From an uncultured cyanobacterium (GTDB lineage: Bacteria > Cyanobacteriota > Cyanobacteriia > PCC-6307 > Cyanobiaceae), in NCBI GenBank assembly GCA_903934745.1, contig CAIZOZ010000225.1, positions 1-20,710 on the forward strand: a stretch of DNA of 20,710 nucleotides, in the 5' to 3' direction. The translations under genes and the position numbers were made by a program. A model generated the notes under the pieces. It saw nothing but the letters and a program-made list of their open reading frames with translations. It made no database searches and was not told the DNA's origin. Position 1 is the stretch's first letter, and each line of letters begins with the position of its first letter. This document shows, in pieces, positions 6,861-14,858 of this stretch.

Positions 6861-7529
6861 TCAGCTGTGAAATCTCGCTTCGCTCCAGAGCGTCGCCAGC
6901 AGCTCCGCTTCCAGCACCGACAACTGCCGCAGCCGCTCCACCAGCACCGGCCGTGAAAAGCGTTGCTCCGCCAGCAGCCAATACAGGCCGAAATGACGGG
7001 CCTCGCTGGCCAGCAAGGCGCCATAGAGCGCCCGGAGCTCGGCGTCGGCACTGTGGGTGGCCAGCAGGGCCATGCGCTCATGGCTGCGGGCCTCGATCAA
7101 GCCGGCCACCAGAAAGCTGTCGAGCATGCGCTCAGGCTCCTGGCGTCGCACCAGCCTGGCCAGACCAGCGCCGTAGGGGGGCGCGGCCAGGGGGCGCAGG
7201 GCGATGGAGCGCCGCTGCAGCAGCTGCAACACCAGCTCGAAATGCTCCAGCTCCTCCCGGGCCAGGGGGCTGAGCACGGCCCCCAATCCCCCATCGGAGG
7301 GGTAGCGAAACATCAGCTGCAGGGCCACCCCAGCCGCCTTGCGCTCGCAGTGGGCATGGTCGATCAACACCAGATCGGCCTCGGCCATCGCCTGCTGCAG
7401 CCAGGCGGCGGAGCTCGGGGCCGCCAGCCATTTCACCCGGGCCACCGGGCTGCTGGGAGCGGCGGCCGCGGCCAGCCGGGGTGGGGCCCCAGCCAGCCGC
7501 CTGCCCGCCTGAGGGCTGCCGGTGCTCAT
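6861..7529 (-). CDS. miaE: tRNA-(ms2io6A)-hydroxylase MiaE
   Basis: A 222-aa ferritin-like di-iron monooxygenase that hydroxylates the isopentenyl group of ms2i6A at position 37 of tRNAs reading UNN codons. Iron-ligand motifs are visible: DHAHCERKAAG (E62), REELEHFE with an ExxH pair (E93, H96), EARSHERM, and SEARHFGLYW with a second ExxH. The first 30 residues are an Ala/Pro-rich extension of low complexity. Its ATG overlaps the aroQ stop by 4 bases (ATGA), so it is the second gene of an aroQ-miaE operon. The neighbouring tRNA-Tyr is a UNN-reading tRNA, but this closeness may be chance. Confidence 0.9.
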   Translation of the reverse strand: MSTGSPQAGRRLAGAPPRLAAAAAPSSPVARVKWLAAPSSAAWLQQAMAEADLVLIDHAHCERKAAGVALQLMFRYPSDGGLGAVLSPLAREELEHFELVLQLLQRRSIALRPLAAPPYGAGLARLVRRQEPERMLDSFLVAGLIEARSHERMALLATHSADAELRALYGALLASEARHFGLYWLLAEQRFSRPVLVERLRQLSVLEAELLATLWSEARFHS

Positions 7530-7969
7530 GGCCGCGCCTGCAGGTGCTGCACCAGCCCTTGCAGCGCCAGGCTGTAGCTGCCAGCGCCAAAACCGCAGAT
7601 CACCCCTACCGCCTTGTCGGCCAGCAGGGAGTGGTGGCGAAAGGATTCGCGGGCATGGGTGTTGCTGAGGTGCAGCTCCACAAAGGGGATCGCCACCGCC
7701 AACAGGGCATCGCGGATCGCCACGGAGGTGTGGGTGTAGGCCGCCGCGTTGATCAAGATGCCATCGACAGCCCCGCCTGCCGCCTGCTGGATGCGGTCCA
7801 CCAGGGCCCCTTCGTGGTTGCTCTGAAAGCAGGCCAGTTCAACCCCCAGCTCGGCCGCCTGGCGGGCCAGGGAGCCATCGATCTCGGCGAGGGTGCGGGA
7901 GCCGTACAAACCCGGCTCCCGCTGACCCAGCAGGTTGAGGTTCGGACCGTGGAGCACAAGCAGCTGCAT
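7526..7969 (-). CDS. aroQ: 3-dehydroquinate dehydratase, type II
   Basis: A 147-aa enzyme of the shikimate pathway that dehydrates 3-dehydroquinate to 3-dehydroshikimate; type II enzymes form dodecamers. The start is the ATG at 7969 because the family N-terminus MQLLVLHGPNLNLLGQREP begins there. The longer open frame upstream to 8467 runs antisense through two tRNA genes and is not coding. Expected catalytic residues are present: R17, Y22 in the lid loop (GLYG), N74 (NAAAYTHTS) and H105 (SNTHARE). The length is normal for the family. No Shine-Dalgarno sequence is seen. It is transcribed away from the tRNA pair and overlaps miaE. Confidence 0.96.
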   Translation of the reverse strand: MQLLVLHGPNLNLLGQREPGLYGSRTLAEIDGSLARQAAELGVELACFQSNHEGALVDRIQQAAGGAVDGILINAAAYTHTSVAIRDALLAVAIPFVELHLSNTHARESFRHHSLLADKAVGVICGFGAGSYSLALQGLVQHLQARP

Positions 7970-8010
7970 GGGGAGGGATCGTCGGCTGGTAAGTTCTGAT
8001 GGTGTGGTTC

Positions 8011-8092
8011 GGGTCGGTGCCCGAGTGGTTAATGGGGGCGGACTGTAAATCCGCTGGCTCTGCCTACGTTGGTTCAAATCCAACCCGGCCCA
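8011..8092 (+). tRNA. trnY: tRNA-Tyr (anticodon GTA)
   Basis: The acceptor stem GGGTCGG (8011-8017) pairs with CCGGCCC (8085-8091), with one T-G wobble and discriminator A at 8092. The anticodon stem-loop is GCGGA-CTGTAAA-TCCGC with GTA at 8045-8047, followed by a long variable arm as in bacterial tRNA-Tyr. The T arm is GTTGG-TTCAAAT-CCAAC. The 3' CCA is not encoded. Confidence 0.96.
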
Positions 8093-8103
8093 CCTTTCCA
8101 CAT

Positions 8104-8175
<72 letters not shown>

Positions 8176-8234
8176 TATCAAACGATGGAGCTGGCACCGC
8201 TCCCCAGGCAGGATGGGGCCTCCGCTGGTGTCCC

Positions 8235-8831
8235 TTGTCGTTGCGTTGCCTGATCGTGGAAGACCAGGTGATGTTTCTGCAGCTGCTTTGCAAGATGTTG
8301 CAGGCGATCCAGGGACTGGAGGTGGTGGGCATCGCCACCAGTTGCCGTGAAGGCCTGGAGGCTTGCCGCCTCCACCGCCCCGACGCCCTCATCCTGGACC
8401 TGGCCCTCCCTGACGGGGAAGGCCTGATCGTGGCCCGGTTCCTGCGCCTGCTCCAGCCCCAGGCCAAGGTGGTGGTGCTCTCAGCTCAGGCCAGCAGCTT
8501 CGTGTGTCCTGAAGACCTGGAGCTGATGCTGGTCGGAGTGGTCGACAAGACCTCCACCTACGAAACCCTTCAATCCGTGATTGAAGAGGCTCTGCTGGAG
8601 GCCCACGCTGAGGGACCCGGGTCGCTCCAGGGGGTGGAGGGGCTCACCCCACGCCAGAGGGAGATCTTCGGCCTGATCGGCCGGGGGATGGCCAACAAGG
8701 CGATCGCCTACAGCACCGGGCTATCCATCGCCACCGTCGAAACCCACCGCAAGGCCATTGCCCGCCGGCTGCAGTGCAGCGGCGCCGAGCTCGTTCGCCG
8801 GGCAGCCCTGCATCTGGGCCAGATGCCTTGA
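8235..8831 (+). CDS. NarL/FixJ-type response regulator (REC + LuxR HTH)
   Basis: About 198 aa. The receiver domain covers residues 4-120: acidic pair E9/D10, phospho-acceptor D55 in LILDLALPDGEG, a Ser in VVVLSAQ, and the conserved Lys in GVVDKTS. A LuxR-type helix-turn-helix follows from residue 137 (LTPRQREIFGLIGRGMANKAIA, then GLSIATVETHRKAIARRL). It is a DNA-binding transcription factor whose targets are not evident. There is no ATG near the domain start. TTG at 8235 or TTG at 8241 is the likely initiator; frames further upstream run into the tRNA-Thr gene. Its TGA overlaps the ATG of the histidine kinase, so the two form a coupled pair. Confidence 0.88.
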   Translation: MSLRCLIVEDQVMFLQLLCKMLQAIQGLEVVGIATSCREGLEACRLHRPDALILDLALPDGEGLIVARFLRLLQPQAKVVVLSAQASSFVCPEDLELMLVGVVDKTSTYETLQSVIEEALLEAHAEGPGSLQGVEGLTPRQREIFGLIGRGMANKAIAYSTGLSIATVETHRKAIARRLQCSGAELVRRAALHLGQMP

Positions 8832-10954
8832 TGACCCGAGGCCTGCGCCAGCGGATCATCTGGGCCACCAGCCTGCAGCTCCTACTGGTGAGCGGGGCGG
8901 TGGGCGGCATGGCCTATTTCAGCGGCCAGCGCAGCGGCTTCAGCCACGCCGAGGCCTATCGCCAACAGCAGGCGATCACCGACCTCTCCCATCAGCTCTC
9001 CGGCCGGCTGACGGCCCCACGGCTGGTCAACAACCTCAACGCGCTGGCCATCGAGCAAGGACAGCTCTCCCTGAACGATTTCGAAGCCATGGGGCGGCGG
9101 TTCTGGAGCCAGATGCAGTTTTTCCCCCTCGGTTACATCAACTGGGGCAGCACCCAGGGGGAGTTCCTCGGGGTGGAGCGGCTCGACACCGGCACGTTCG
9201 TGCTGAACGAAGACGCCTTCTCCAGCCCCCTGGGCAAGGGAACCCTCGGCGTCTATGCCCTGGGTCCGAAGGGACAGCGGGGGCAGCTGCTGGAAACGAT
9301 CCCCGACATGACCGCCAGCCATGAAGAGGCCTGGTACATCGAGACGGTCAAGGCCGGCAAGGCCAGGTGGAGTTCGATCTACCAGTGGGAAGACAAGCCC
9401 GAGGTGCTGGCGATCTCCTACAACCAGCCGATCTATGGCTCCAACCATCAGCTGCTGGGCGTGATCGGCATCGACTTCGTGCTCAGCCAGCTCGATACCT
9501 GGTTGGCGGAGGTCTGGAAAGACCAGAACGGCTTTGCCCTGATCGTGGAGTCGGACGGCATGGTGGTCGCCAGCTCGCGGCCCGGCTTCAGCAGCACCGG
9601 CACCGGTGACGACGTCAAGCGGGTGCGGCTCGACCAAATCCCAGACCCCCTGGTGCAGGGCGCCCGTCGTCGCCTGTTGGCCAGGGGGCCGGCCGGAGCG
9701 CTGCCAGCACGGCCCAGCGGCATCCACTGGACCAAACGCCAGACACCGCGCCAGGCGATTGAGCTCAGGGGCCATACCTACATCGTGGATCTTCATCCCT
9801 GGGGAGAGGCGGAAGGCTTGAACTGGTTGTTGATCACAGCCATCCGTTCAGATCAGATCGTGCAGGCCAGCCAGCGCCATGCCCTGATCGCCCTGCTGCT
9901 CAGCCTGGGAGCCGTGGCCACGGCCATGGCGGTGACCATCCGCGTGGGCAACTGGTTGCTGGCCCCACTGGAGTTGCTACGCCGGCGCTGCCAAACCGCC
10001 ACGGAGCTGGTCGGTAGGGAGTCCAGTGTGCTCACTTTTGAGCCCCAGCTCCCAAAGGGCACCGCCACCGAAATCGAAGCCGTTTCCGAGGCGTTCGGGG
10101 CCCTGGTGAACCGCCTGATCCGGGCCCGACGGCAGCTTGCTGAGGCCACCGAACGGGAACGCCTCAGCGATGCCCAGACCCTGCTGTTGCTGGAGGACAA
10201 ACTCAAGAGCAGCCTCCACGCCGCTGCCATCGCCCATGAGATCAATCTCCCCCTCAGCACCCTCCTGCTCAACAGCAAGTTGCTCCTCAACCCCAGCAAC
10301 CCTCCCCTGCCGGCACCCCTCGGCAGCCACCTGAGCTCCATCGCCGACAATGCCGAAGCGGTGGTGACCACGATCGAGAAGATGCGCACCTTGCTGCGCA
10401 ACGTTCAGACCCACCACCAAAGGATCAACCTGGCCAATGTGGCCCGCAGCGCCCTGCTCTACGTCGCCCCCAGCCTCAAAGCTGCCGGAATCACCGTGCA
10501 ACGCGAGGGGCTGGAGATCAGCTCTGCGGTGATGGGCGATGCCGCCCAGATCCAGATCGCCCTTGTCAACCTCCTGCGCAACGCTCGCGAAGCCCTGGAC
10601 ACGGCCGCGAGCAACACGGCCAGCGGCATGGACTGCACTGCCGCTGGAGACCCGCCCACCATTGCGGTCGGCCTCCGCGACGCCGGCGGCGACCATTTGG
10701 TGCTGACCGTCGCCGACAACGGTCCCGGATTCCAGGCCCCGGAGTTGCCGCTGGGACCGTTGGAGACCAGTAAGCCCCAGGGCAGCGGACTTGGCCTGTT
10801 TGTGGTGCGAACCACCATGGACAACCACAGGGGGACCATGGATATCGGCCGTTCCGCCCTCGGCGGCGCCGAGGTGCGCCTGCGGTTTCCCAAGGCTTCG
10901 CCCCAGACGAATCCAGAGCCAACCGAACAAATCGGGCCCTCGCAGCATGACTAG
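8831..10954 (+). CDS. Cache-domain sensor histidine kinase
   Basis: A 707-aa membrane kinase, partner of the preceding regulator. Transmembrane helix 1 is at about residues 9-30. A large extracytoplasmic region (31-350) contains dCache-type sequence: EAWYIETVKAGKARWSSIY, the PIYGSNHQLLGVIGIDF strand set, and IVESDGMVVASSRPG. Transmembrane helix 2 is about 351-373, then a HAMP-like linker (WLLAPLELLRRR). The H-box is AHEINLPLS with H469, the N-box NLLRNAREAL (N584), the G1 box DNGPGF (D629) and the G2 box GSGLGLF (651-657). Ligands of Cache domains are usually small molecules such as amino or organic acids; this one is unknown. The start at 8831 makes an ATGA overlap with the regulator stop, preferred over an in-frame upstream extension inside the regulator gene. 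Confidence 0.92.
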   Translation: MTRGLRQRIIWATSLQLLLVSGAVGGMAYFSGQRSGFSHAEAYRQQQAITDLSHQLSGRLTAPRLVNNLNALAIEQGQLSLNDFEAMGRRFWSQMQFFPLGYINWGSTQGEFLGVERLDTGTFVLNEDAFSSPLGKGTLGVYALGPKGQRGQLLETIPDMTASHEEAWYIETVKAGKARWSSIYQWEDKPEVLAISYNQPIYGSNHQLLGVIGIDFVLSQLDTWLAEVWKDQNGFALIVESDGMVVASSRPGFSSTGTGDDVKRVRLDQIPDPLVQGARRRLLARGPAGALPARPSGIHWTKRQTPRQAIELRGHTYIVDLHPWGEAEGLNWLLITAIRSDQIVQASQRHALIALLLSLGAVATAMAVTIRVGNWLLAPLELLRRRCQTATELVGRESSVLTFEPQLPKGTATEIEAVSEAFGALVNRLIRARRQLAEATERERLSDAQTLLLLEDKLKSSLHAAAIAHEINLPLSTLLLNSKLLLNPSNPPLPAPLGSHLSSIADNAEAVVTTIEKMRTLLRNVQTHHQRINLANVARSALLYVAPSLKAAGITVQREGLEISSAVMGDAAQIQIALVNLLRNAREALDTAASNTASGMDCTAAGDPPTIAVGLRDAGGDHLVLTVADNGPGFQAPELPLGPLETSKPQGSGLGLFVVRTTMDNHRGTMDIGRSALGGAEVRLRFPKASPQTNPEPTEQIGPSQHD

Positions 10955-10965
10955 TCCTATACGCA

Positions 10966-10981
10966 TACCCGTTTGTGGGTA
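10966..10981 (+). other. Small hairpin between kinase and LysR-like gene
   Basis: TACCC (10966-10970) pairs with GGGTA (10977-10981) around GTTTGT, 11 bases after the kinase stop. It lacks a T-run, so it is not a canonical terminator; it may be chance or part of the leader of the next gene. Confidence 0.25.
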
Positions 10982-11040
10982 GAGAGGGATCGTGGCCGCT
11001 GACAAGATGCGTAGGGTCGCCTTATCCCGGTGTCAACGGA

Positions 11041-11700
11041 ATGCGCGACCTCCTGAGAGACGGGTTACCAATACTGGATCTATTGGAAATCACCTGCAGC
11101 ACCGACAGCGTGGCGGCCCTGACCCGCTGCAACCAGAGCTCCGTCTCGCGCCTCTACCGCCATGCCAGCCATCAGCTCGGCCTTGACTTCCGCAAGACCA
11201 AGGGCCACTACAAGGCCCATGCCAACCTCGAGATCTTGCAATCCCTGCGCCAGGCCTCCCAGCTGCTGCGCCTGAACCAGGACGGCGGCCAGCTGCGATG
11301 GCTGGGCAATCCTTACAGCACCACGAGCCTGCAGATGGTGGGCGACAGTGATCCCTTGACCAGGCAATGGCTCGATGCCCAGCGCATGCTGAAGCTGCTG
11401 CACGAGCGGGTGCTGGATCTGGCCGTCATCAACGACCTGAAGGCCTTGCCACCCGGCTTGGACAACAGCCGCGGCAACTTCCGCTTCGGCGACTGGGTGA
11501 TCGTGGGACTGGTGAACGATCGGCGCCACGTGGCTTTCCGGCCAGCTGGCGCCCCCTCGAGCCGCGGTGGCACCGGTCTGGCCGTGGTGGTGCTGCTCCA
11601 CGAACACCTGCAGCACCCCGCGGTGCAGGCGCTCATCGGCCGGATCCGCGAGGCCTACCAGAACGCCTACCAGCGAAGCAGCGAGATGGCCTGGGCCTGA
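11041..11700 (+). CDS. Short LysR-like transcriptional regulator
   Basis: A 219-aa protein. The N-terminal 60 residues look like a LysR winged helix-turn-helix: a hydrophobic helix (GLPILDLLEI), the helix pair DSVAALTRCNQSSVSRLYRH, then LGLDFRKT, where LysR proteins have LGxxLFxRT. A linker helix (ANLEILQSLRQASQLLRL) follows. The remaining 130 residues (DWVIVGLVNDRRHVAFRP, GLAVVVLLHEHLQHPAVQALI) are shorter than the usual ~200-residue LysR effector domain and match only parts of it by eye. I place the start at the ATG at 11041; an upstream GTG would add an unlikely tail. It lies 86 bases after the kinase and 52 before the aldehyde dehydrogenase, same strand, and might regulate either. The target is unknown. 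Confidence 0.6.
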   Translation: MRDLLRDGLPILDLLEITCSTDSVAALTRCNQSSVSRLYRHASHQLGLDFRKTKGHYKAHANLEILQSLRQASQLLRLNQDGGQLRWLGNPYSTTSLQMVGDSDPLTRQWLDAQRMLKLLHERVLDLAVINDLKALPPGLDNSRGNFRFGDWVIVGLVNDRRHVAFRPAGAPSSRGGTGLAVVVLLHEHLQHPAVQALIGRIREAYQNAYQRSSEMAWA

Positions 11701-11752
11701 ATCGCCCATCTCAGCAGCCCTTTGCCAGCGTGGTCGTCCAGCCCTCTGAGCC

Positions 11753-13144
11753 ATGACCGCCACCGAGCTCCTGATCACCCCGATCGACACCATGCGGGGC
11801 CCGGTGAACGCCGGCCACACCCGCAGCCTCGCCTGGCGACTGGAGCAACTTGATCGCCTGCAGGCCCTGCTGGAGGCCGCCCAGCCACCACTCCTCGAAG
11901 CGCTGCATCTCGATCTGGGCAAGCCGGCCGTGGAGGCCAGCTATGAGCTGATCGGCATCCGCCAGGAGCTGCAGCTCGCCCGCCGCCAACTGCGGCGCTG
12001 GATGCGGCCGACCCCGGTCGCGCTGCCGATCTGGACCTGGCCGGGGAGCGCCATGCTGCGACCCGAACCCCTCGGCTGTGTGCTGATCATCGGCCCCTGG
12101 AATTATCCGTTCCAGCTCTGCCTGATTCCCCTGGTGAGCGCCCTGGCCGCCGGCAACACCGCCGTACTCAAGCCTTCCGAACACACGCCGCACACCTCGG
12201 CCCTGATCCGCCGCCTGGTGCAGCAGCACTTCCCGAGCGAGACGGTCCAGGTGGTGGAAGGCGATGGCTCCGTCGCCGCCAGGCTGCTGCAGGAACGCTT
12301 CGACCACATCTTCTTCACCGGCGGGGCCCGGGTGGGCCGCCTGGTGCTGGCCGCCGCCGCCCCCCAGCTGACGCCCGTGACCCTGGAACTGGGGGGCAAA
12401 AGTCCGGCGATCGTCCTCGACGATGCCGACATCCCCACCACCGCCAACCGGCTGGCCTGGGGCAAGAGCCTCAATGCCGGCCAGACCTGCATCGCCCCGG
12501 ACCATCTGCTGGTGACACCGGCCCAGCGCCAGCCCCTGGTGGAGGCCATCGCCGCGGCCTGGAAGCGCTTCTACGGCGCCGATCCCCTCGCCAGTGACGA
12601 CCTGGCCAGCATCGTCAACACGGCCCAGTTCGAGCGGCTCGACAGCCTGCTGGCCGTCGCCCGCCAGCGCGGCCAGGTGCTGGCGGGGGGCCGCAGTGAT
12701 CCGGCCAGACGCCGCATTGAACCCACCTTGCTGGCCGTCGATGATCCCGACCGGGATCCGCTGATGCAGGAGGAACTGTTCGGTCCCCTGCTGCCGGTGA
12801 TCGTGGTGTCGAACCTGGAGCAGGCTCTGGAGCGGGTGCGGCGCGGCAGCAAGCCCCTCACGCTGTATCTGTTCGGCGGCGACCGACGCGCCCGTCAGCA
12901 GCTCCTTGACCAGACCAGCTCAGGGAGCGTCAGTTTCAACGATGTGGTGCTGCAGGGTGGCCTGCCGCAACTCGCCTTCGGCGGTGTCGGCGACAGCGGC
13001 ATGGGCACGTATCACGGCGAAGCCGGCTTCCTGACGTTCTCGCATCGCCGCAGTGTGCTCAACCGCAGCTTCTGGCTCGATCTGCCCCTGCGCTATCCGC
13101 CCTATGCGGGCAAGCTGGGCCTGATCCAGCGCCTCCTCGGGTGA
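11753..13144 (+). CDS. NAD(P)-dependent aldehyde dehydrogenase
   Basis: A 463-aa ALDH-superfamily enzyme oxidising an aldehyde to a carboxylate. Catalytic residues are in place: N117 in GPWNYPFQ, E212 in LELGGKSP and nucleophile C246 in GQTCIAPD. EELFGPLLPV and the C-terminal FGGVGDSGMGTYHGEAGFLTF segment are typical of the class 3, fatty-aldehyde-type branch. It lacks the C-terminal membrane anchor of mammalian FALDH. In cyanobacteria related enzymes act on fatty or apocarotenoid aldehydes; the substrate here is inferred only. The start is the first ATG, 52 bases after the LysR-like gene. There is no obvious terminator before the LysM gene 98 bases on. Confidence 0.93.
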   Translation: MTATELLITPIDTMRGPVNAGHTRSLAWRLEQLDRLQALLEAAQPPLLEALHLDLGKPAVEASYELIGIRQELQLARRQLRRWMRPTPVALPIWTWPGSAMLRPEPLGCVLIIGPWNYPFQLCLIPLVSALAAGNTAVLKPSEHTPHTSALIRRLVQQHFPSETVQVVEGDGSVAARLLQERFDHIFFTGGARVGRLVLAAAAPQLTPVTLELGGKSPAIVLDDADIPTTANRLAWGKSLNAGQTCIAPDHLLVTPAQRQPLVEAIAAAWKRFYGADPLASDDLASIVNTAQFERLDSLLAVARQRGQVLAGGRSDPARRRIEPTLLAVDDPDRDPLMQEELFGPLLPVIVVSNLEQALERVRRGSKPLTLYLFGGDRRARQQLLDQTSSGSVSFNDVVLQGGLPQLAFGGVGDSGMGTYHGEAGFLTFSHRRSVLNRSFWLDLPLRYPPYAGKLGLIQRLLG

Positions 13145-13242
13145 ACCAGCCAGGCCCTGTCACTGGAAAGGATTGAGCAAGAGGACTGGATCCCGGCGGG
13201 ATTGCTTCTTATGGTGCCGCCAGACTCCCATCCATAGCGCCC

Positions 13243-14841
13243 ATGCGTCGCTCTCTCGTCGCCCTGGCCCTGGCCCTGGTGTTGCCCCTGCCGGTCTGGG
13301 CCGGTCAGGTGACCGTGAAGGAGGGGGAAACCCTCTCGGAGATCGCTGAGCGCTACGGCCTGAGCGTCAACCAGTTGATGAAGCTCAACGGCCTCGGCAA
13401 CGCCGATCACGTCGAAGCCGGCCAGACCCTGACCGTGCCGTCGGCAGCCGGCAGCCGGTCCGGAGCCGGGGCCCGCGCCTCGGTCCGGGTCACCGTGCAG
13501 GACGGCGACACCCTCTCGGAGATCGCTGATCGCCACGGCATGAGCGTCAGCCAATTAATGAAGCTCAACGGCCTCGGCAACGCCGATCACGTCGAAACCG
13601 GCCAGACCCTGCTGGTTTACGGCCCCAGCAAGCCCGCCGCCACTGCCAGCTACCGCAAAGGGGCCAGCGAGCATGTGGTGCGCCCGGGCGAAAGTCTTTC
13701 GGTGATCGCCGCTGGCTATGGCATCGGCATGGGCAAGCTGGTGGCCCTCAACGGCATCGGCGACCCTGACCAGGTGGAGGCAGGCACCCGCCTGAAACTC
13801 AAAGGCAGCCCACCGGTGGTCAAACCAGCCAGCCCCAGGCCTGCCACCAGCAAGCCCGCCAACGCCAAGCCCGTGAGTCAAGCGGTGGCGGCCAAACCCG
13901 TGCCCCCCGGGCCCAAACCCGCAGCCCCCAAGCCCAAGCCGGTGATCACCGCATCGAGGCCGGTCGCAGCGACGCCCACGGCGGTAACTCCAGCCAAAGC
14001 CGAGCCGCAGCCCGAAATCAAGGCCACGGCCCCAACCAATCAACCCGCTGTGATCAGCACGCGCCCCAGCGCCACCGTGACCAGCACCGCCGTGAGCCCC
14101 ACCACAGCGGCAAGTGTCGAAGCCGCTGTCAAGCCGAGCCCCACGATCAGCCCCGCCAAACCGAGCAGCAGCACCGCCAGCACGATCGCCACCGCCAGCC
14201 GCACCAACCAGAGCCCCAGCAGCACCACCTCTCGCGTCACCACCAGCGCTGCCGCCACCAGCACCACACCGGCGAGCGTCGAAGCCGCCAAGCCCAGCAC
14301 CACCACGATCGCCGCCACCAGCAGCCCCAGCCAGACGCCGATCAGCAGCCGCTTCAGCCCACGCCCCACCACAACCAGCCCCACCCCAACCAGCACCGCC
14401 GTCGCCGCCAGCACCACCGCTGCCGCCAGCACCGCTGTTGCCAGAACCGCTGTTGCCGCCAACAGCACCGTCGCCGCCAACGCCAACCAGCCCGTCAGCA
14501 CCCCCGTGACCCGACCGGCCAGCAGCAGGCCCGTGGCCATGGTGGCCCCCTCCCCCCGCGCCACCACCCGCGCCGCCACCACCGTGGCCAAAGGCTCCGG
14601 TAAGCCGGACTGGCGCACCTACGGCCCGCTTCAGATCGACTGGAGCGGCTGGCAACCGATGGGCGGCAGCATGGTGGCACCCACCCTCAACGCCCAGGGG
14701 CAATCCCTGTATCTGGCGATCAACTGCGGGGCTCGCAAGCTCAATGCCACCACCCCGAACGGCGACTGGAAAACCTGGGATGACCCCAGCGCCGACTTCG
14801 AGCTGCAACTGGTCAACGACTACTGCCGTAGCCGCAGCTGA
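13243..14841 (+). CDS. Secreted protein with three LysM domains and a long low-complexity linker
   Basis: A 532-aa protein. The signal peptide is MRRSLVALALALVLPLPVWA (residues 1-20). Three LysM peptidoglycan-binding domains follow at about 21-66, 82-126 and 143-187, each with the GE/DTLSEIA-type start, an LNGLG/LNGIG core and a QVEAG/HVEAG turn. The first two are nearly identical at DNA level with a 180-base period. Residues about 190-445 are Ala/Pro/Thr/Ser-rich, low in complexity, with short internal repeats (SVEAAVKPS and SVEAAKPS), and probably form a flexible, wall-spanning linker. A compact C-terminal region (about 447-532: DWRTYGPLQIDWSGWQPMGG, then GDWKTWDDPSADFELQLV) looks folded but I do not recognise it. 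The likely role is cell-wall binding or remodelling in the periplasm. It faces recQ convergently, only 17 bases apart. Confidence 0.88.
   Translation: MRRSLVALALALVLPLPVWAGQVTVKEGETLSEIAERYGLSVNQLMKLNGLGNADHVEAGQTLTVPSAAGSRSGAGARASVRVTVQDGDTLSEIADRHGMSVSQLMKLNGLGNADHVETGQTLLVYGPSKPAATASYRKGASEHVVRPGESLSVIAAGYGIGMGKLVALNGIGDPDQVEAGTRLKLKGSPPVVKPASPRPATSKPANAKPVSQAVAAKPVPPGPKPAAPKPKPVITASRPVAATPTAVTPAKAEPQPEIKATAPTNQPAVISTRPSATVTSTAVSPTTAASVEAAVKPSPTISPAKPSSSTASTIATASRTNQSPSSTTSRVTTSAAATSTTPASVEAAKPSTTTIAATSSPSQTPISSRFSPRPTTTSPTPTSTAVAASTTAAASTAVARTAVAANSTVAANANQPVSTPVTRPASSRPVAMVAPSPRATTRAATTVAKGSGKPDWRTYGPLQIDWSGWQPMGGSMVAPTLNAQGQSLYLAINCGARKLNATTPNGDWKTWDDPSADFELQLVNDYCRSRS
13333..13614 (+). 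repeat. Tandem 180-base LysM repeat
   Basis: Two copies of a LysM-coding segment lie in tandem, 180 bases apart. A 39-base block starting at ATG 13378 recurs without a mismatch at 13558, and CTCTCGGAGATCGCTGA occurs in both copies. This suggests recent duplication or gene conversion, since the third LysM domain is clearly diverged. Confidence 0.85.
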
Positions 14842-14858
14842 GCTCGGGCGCCAGCGAA

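Noticed and set aside
8774..8830. Longer N-terminus for the histidine kinase
   Set aside because: It overlaps the end of the regulator gene and precedes a well-formed TM helix start at the ATGA overlap.
8882..9796. 304-codon minus-strand frame opposite the kinase
   Set aside because: Antisense shadow of GC-rich coding sequence; the plus strand has Cache and kinase motifs.
9977..11005. 342-codon minus-strand frame opposite the kinase C-terminus
   Set aside because: Antisense to H, N and G boxes of a clear histidine kinase; Gly/Val-rich translation with no motif.
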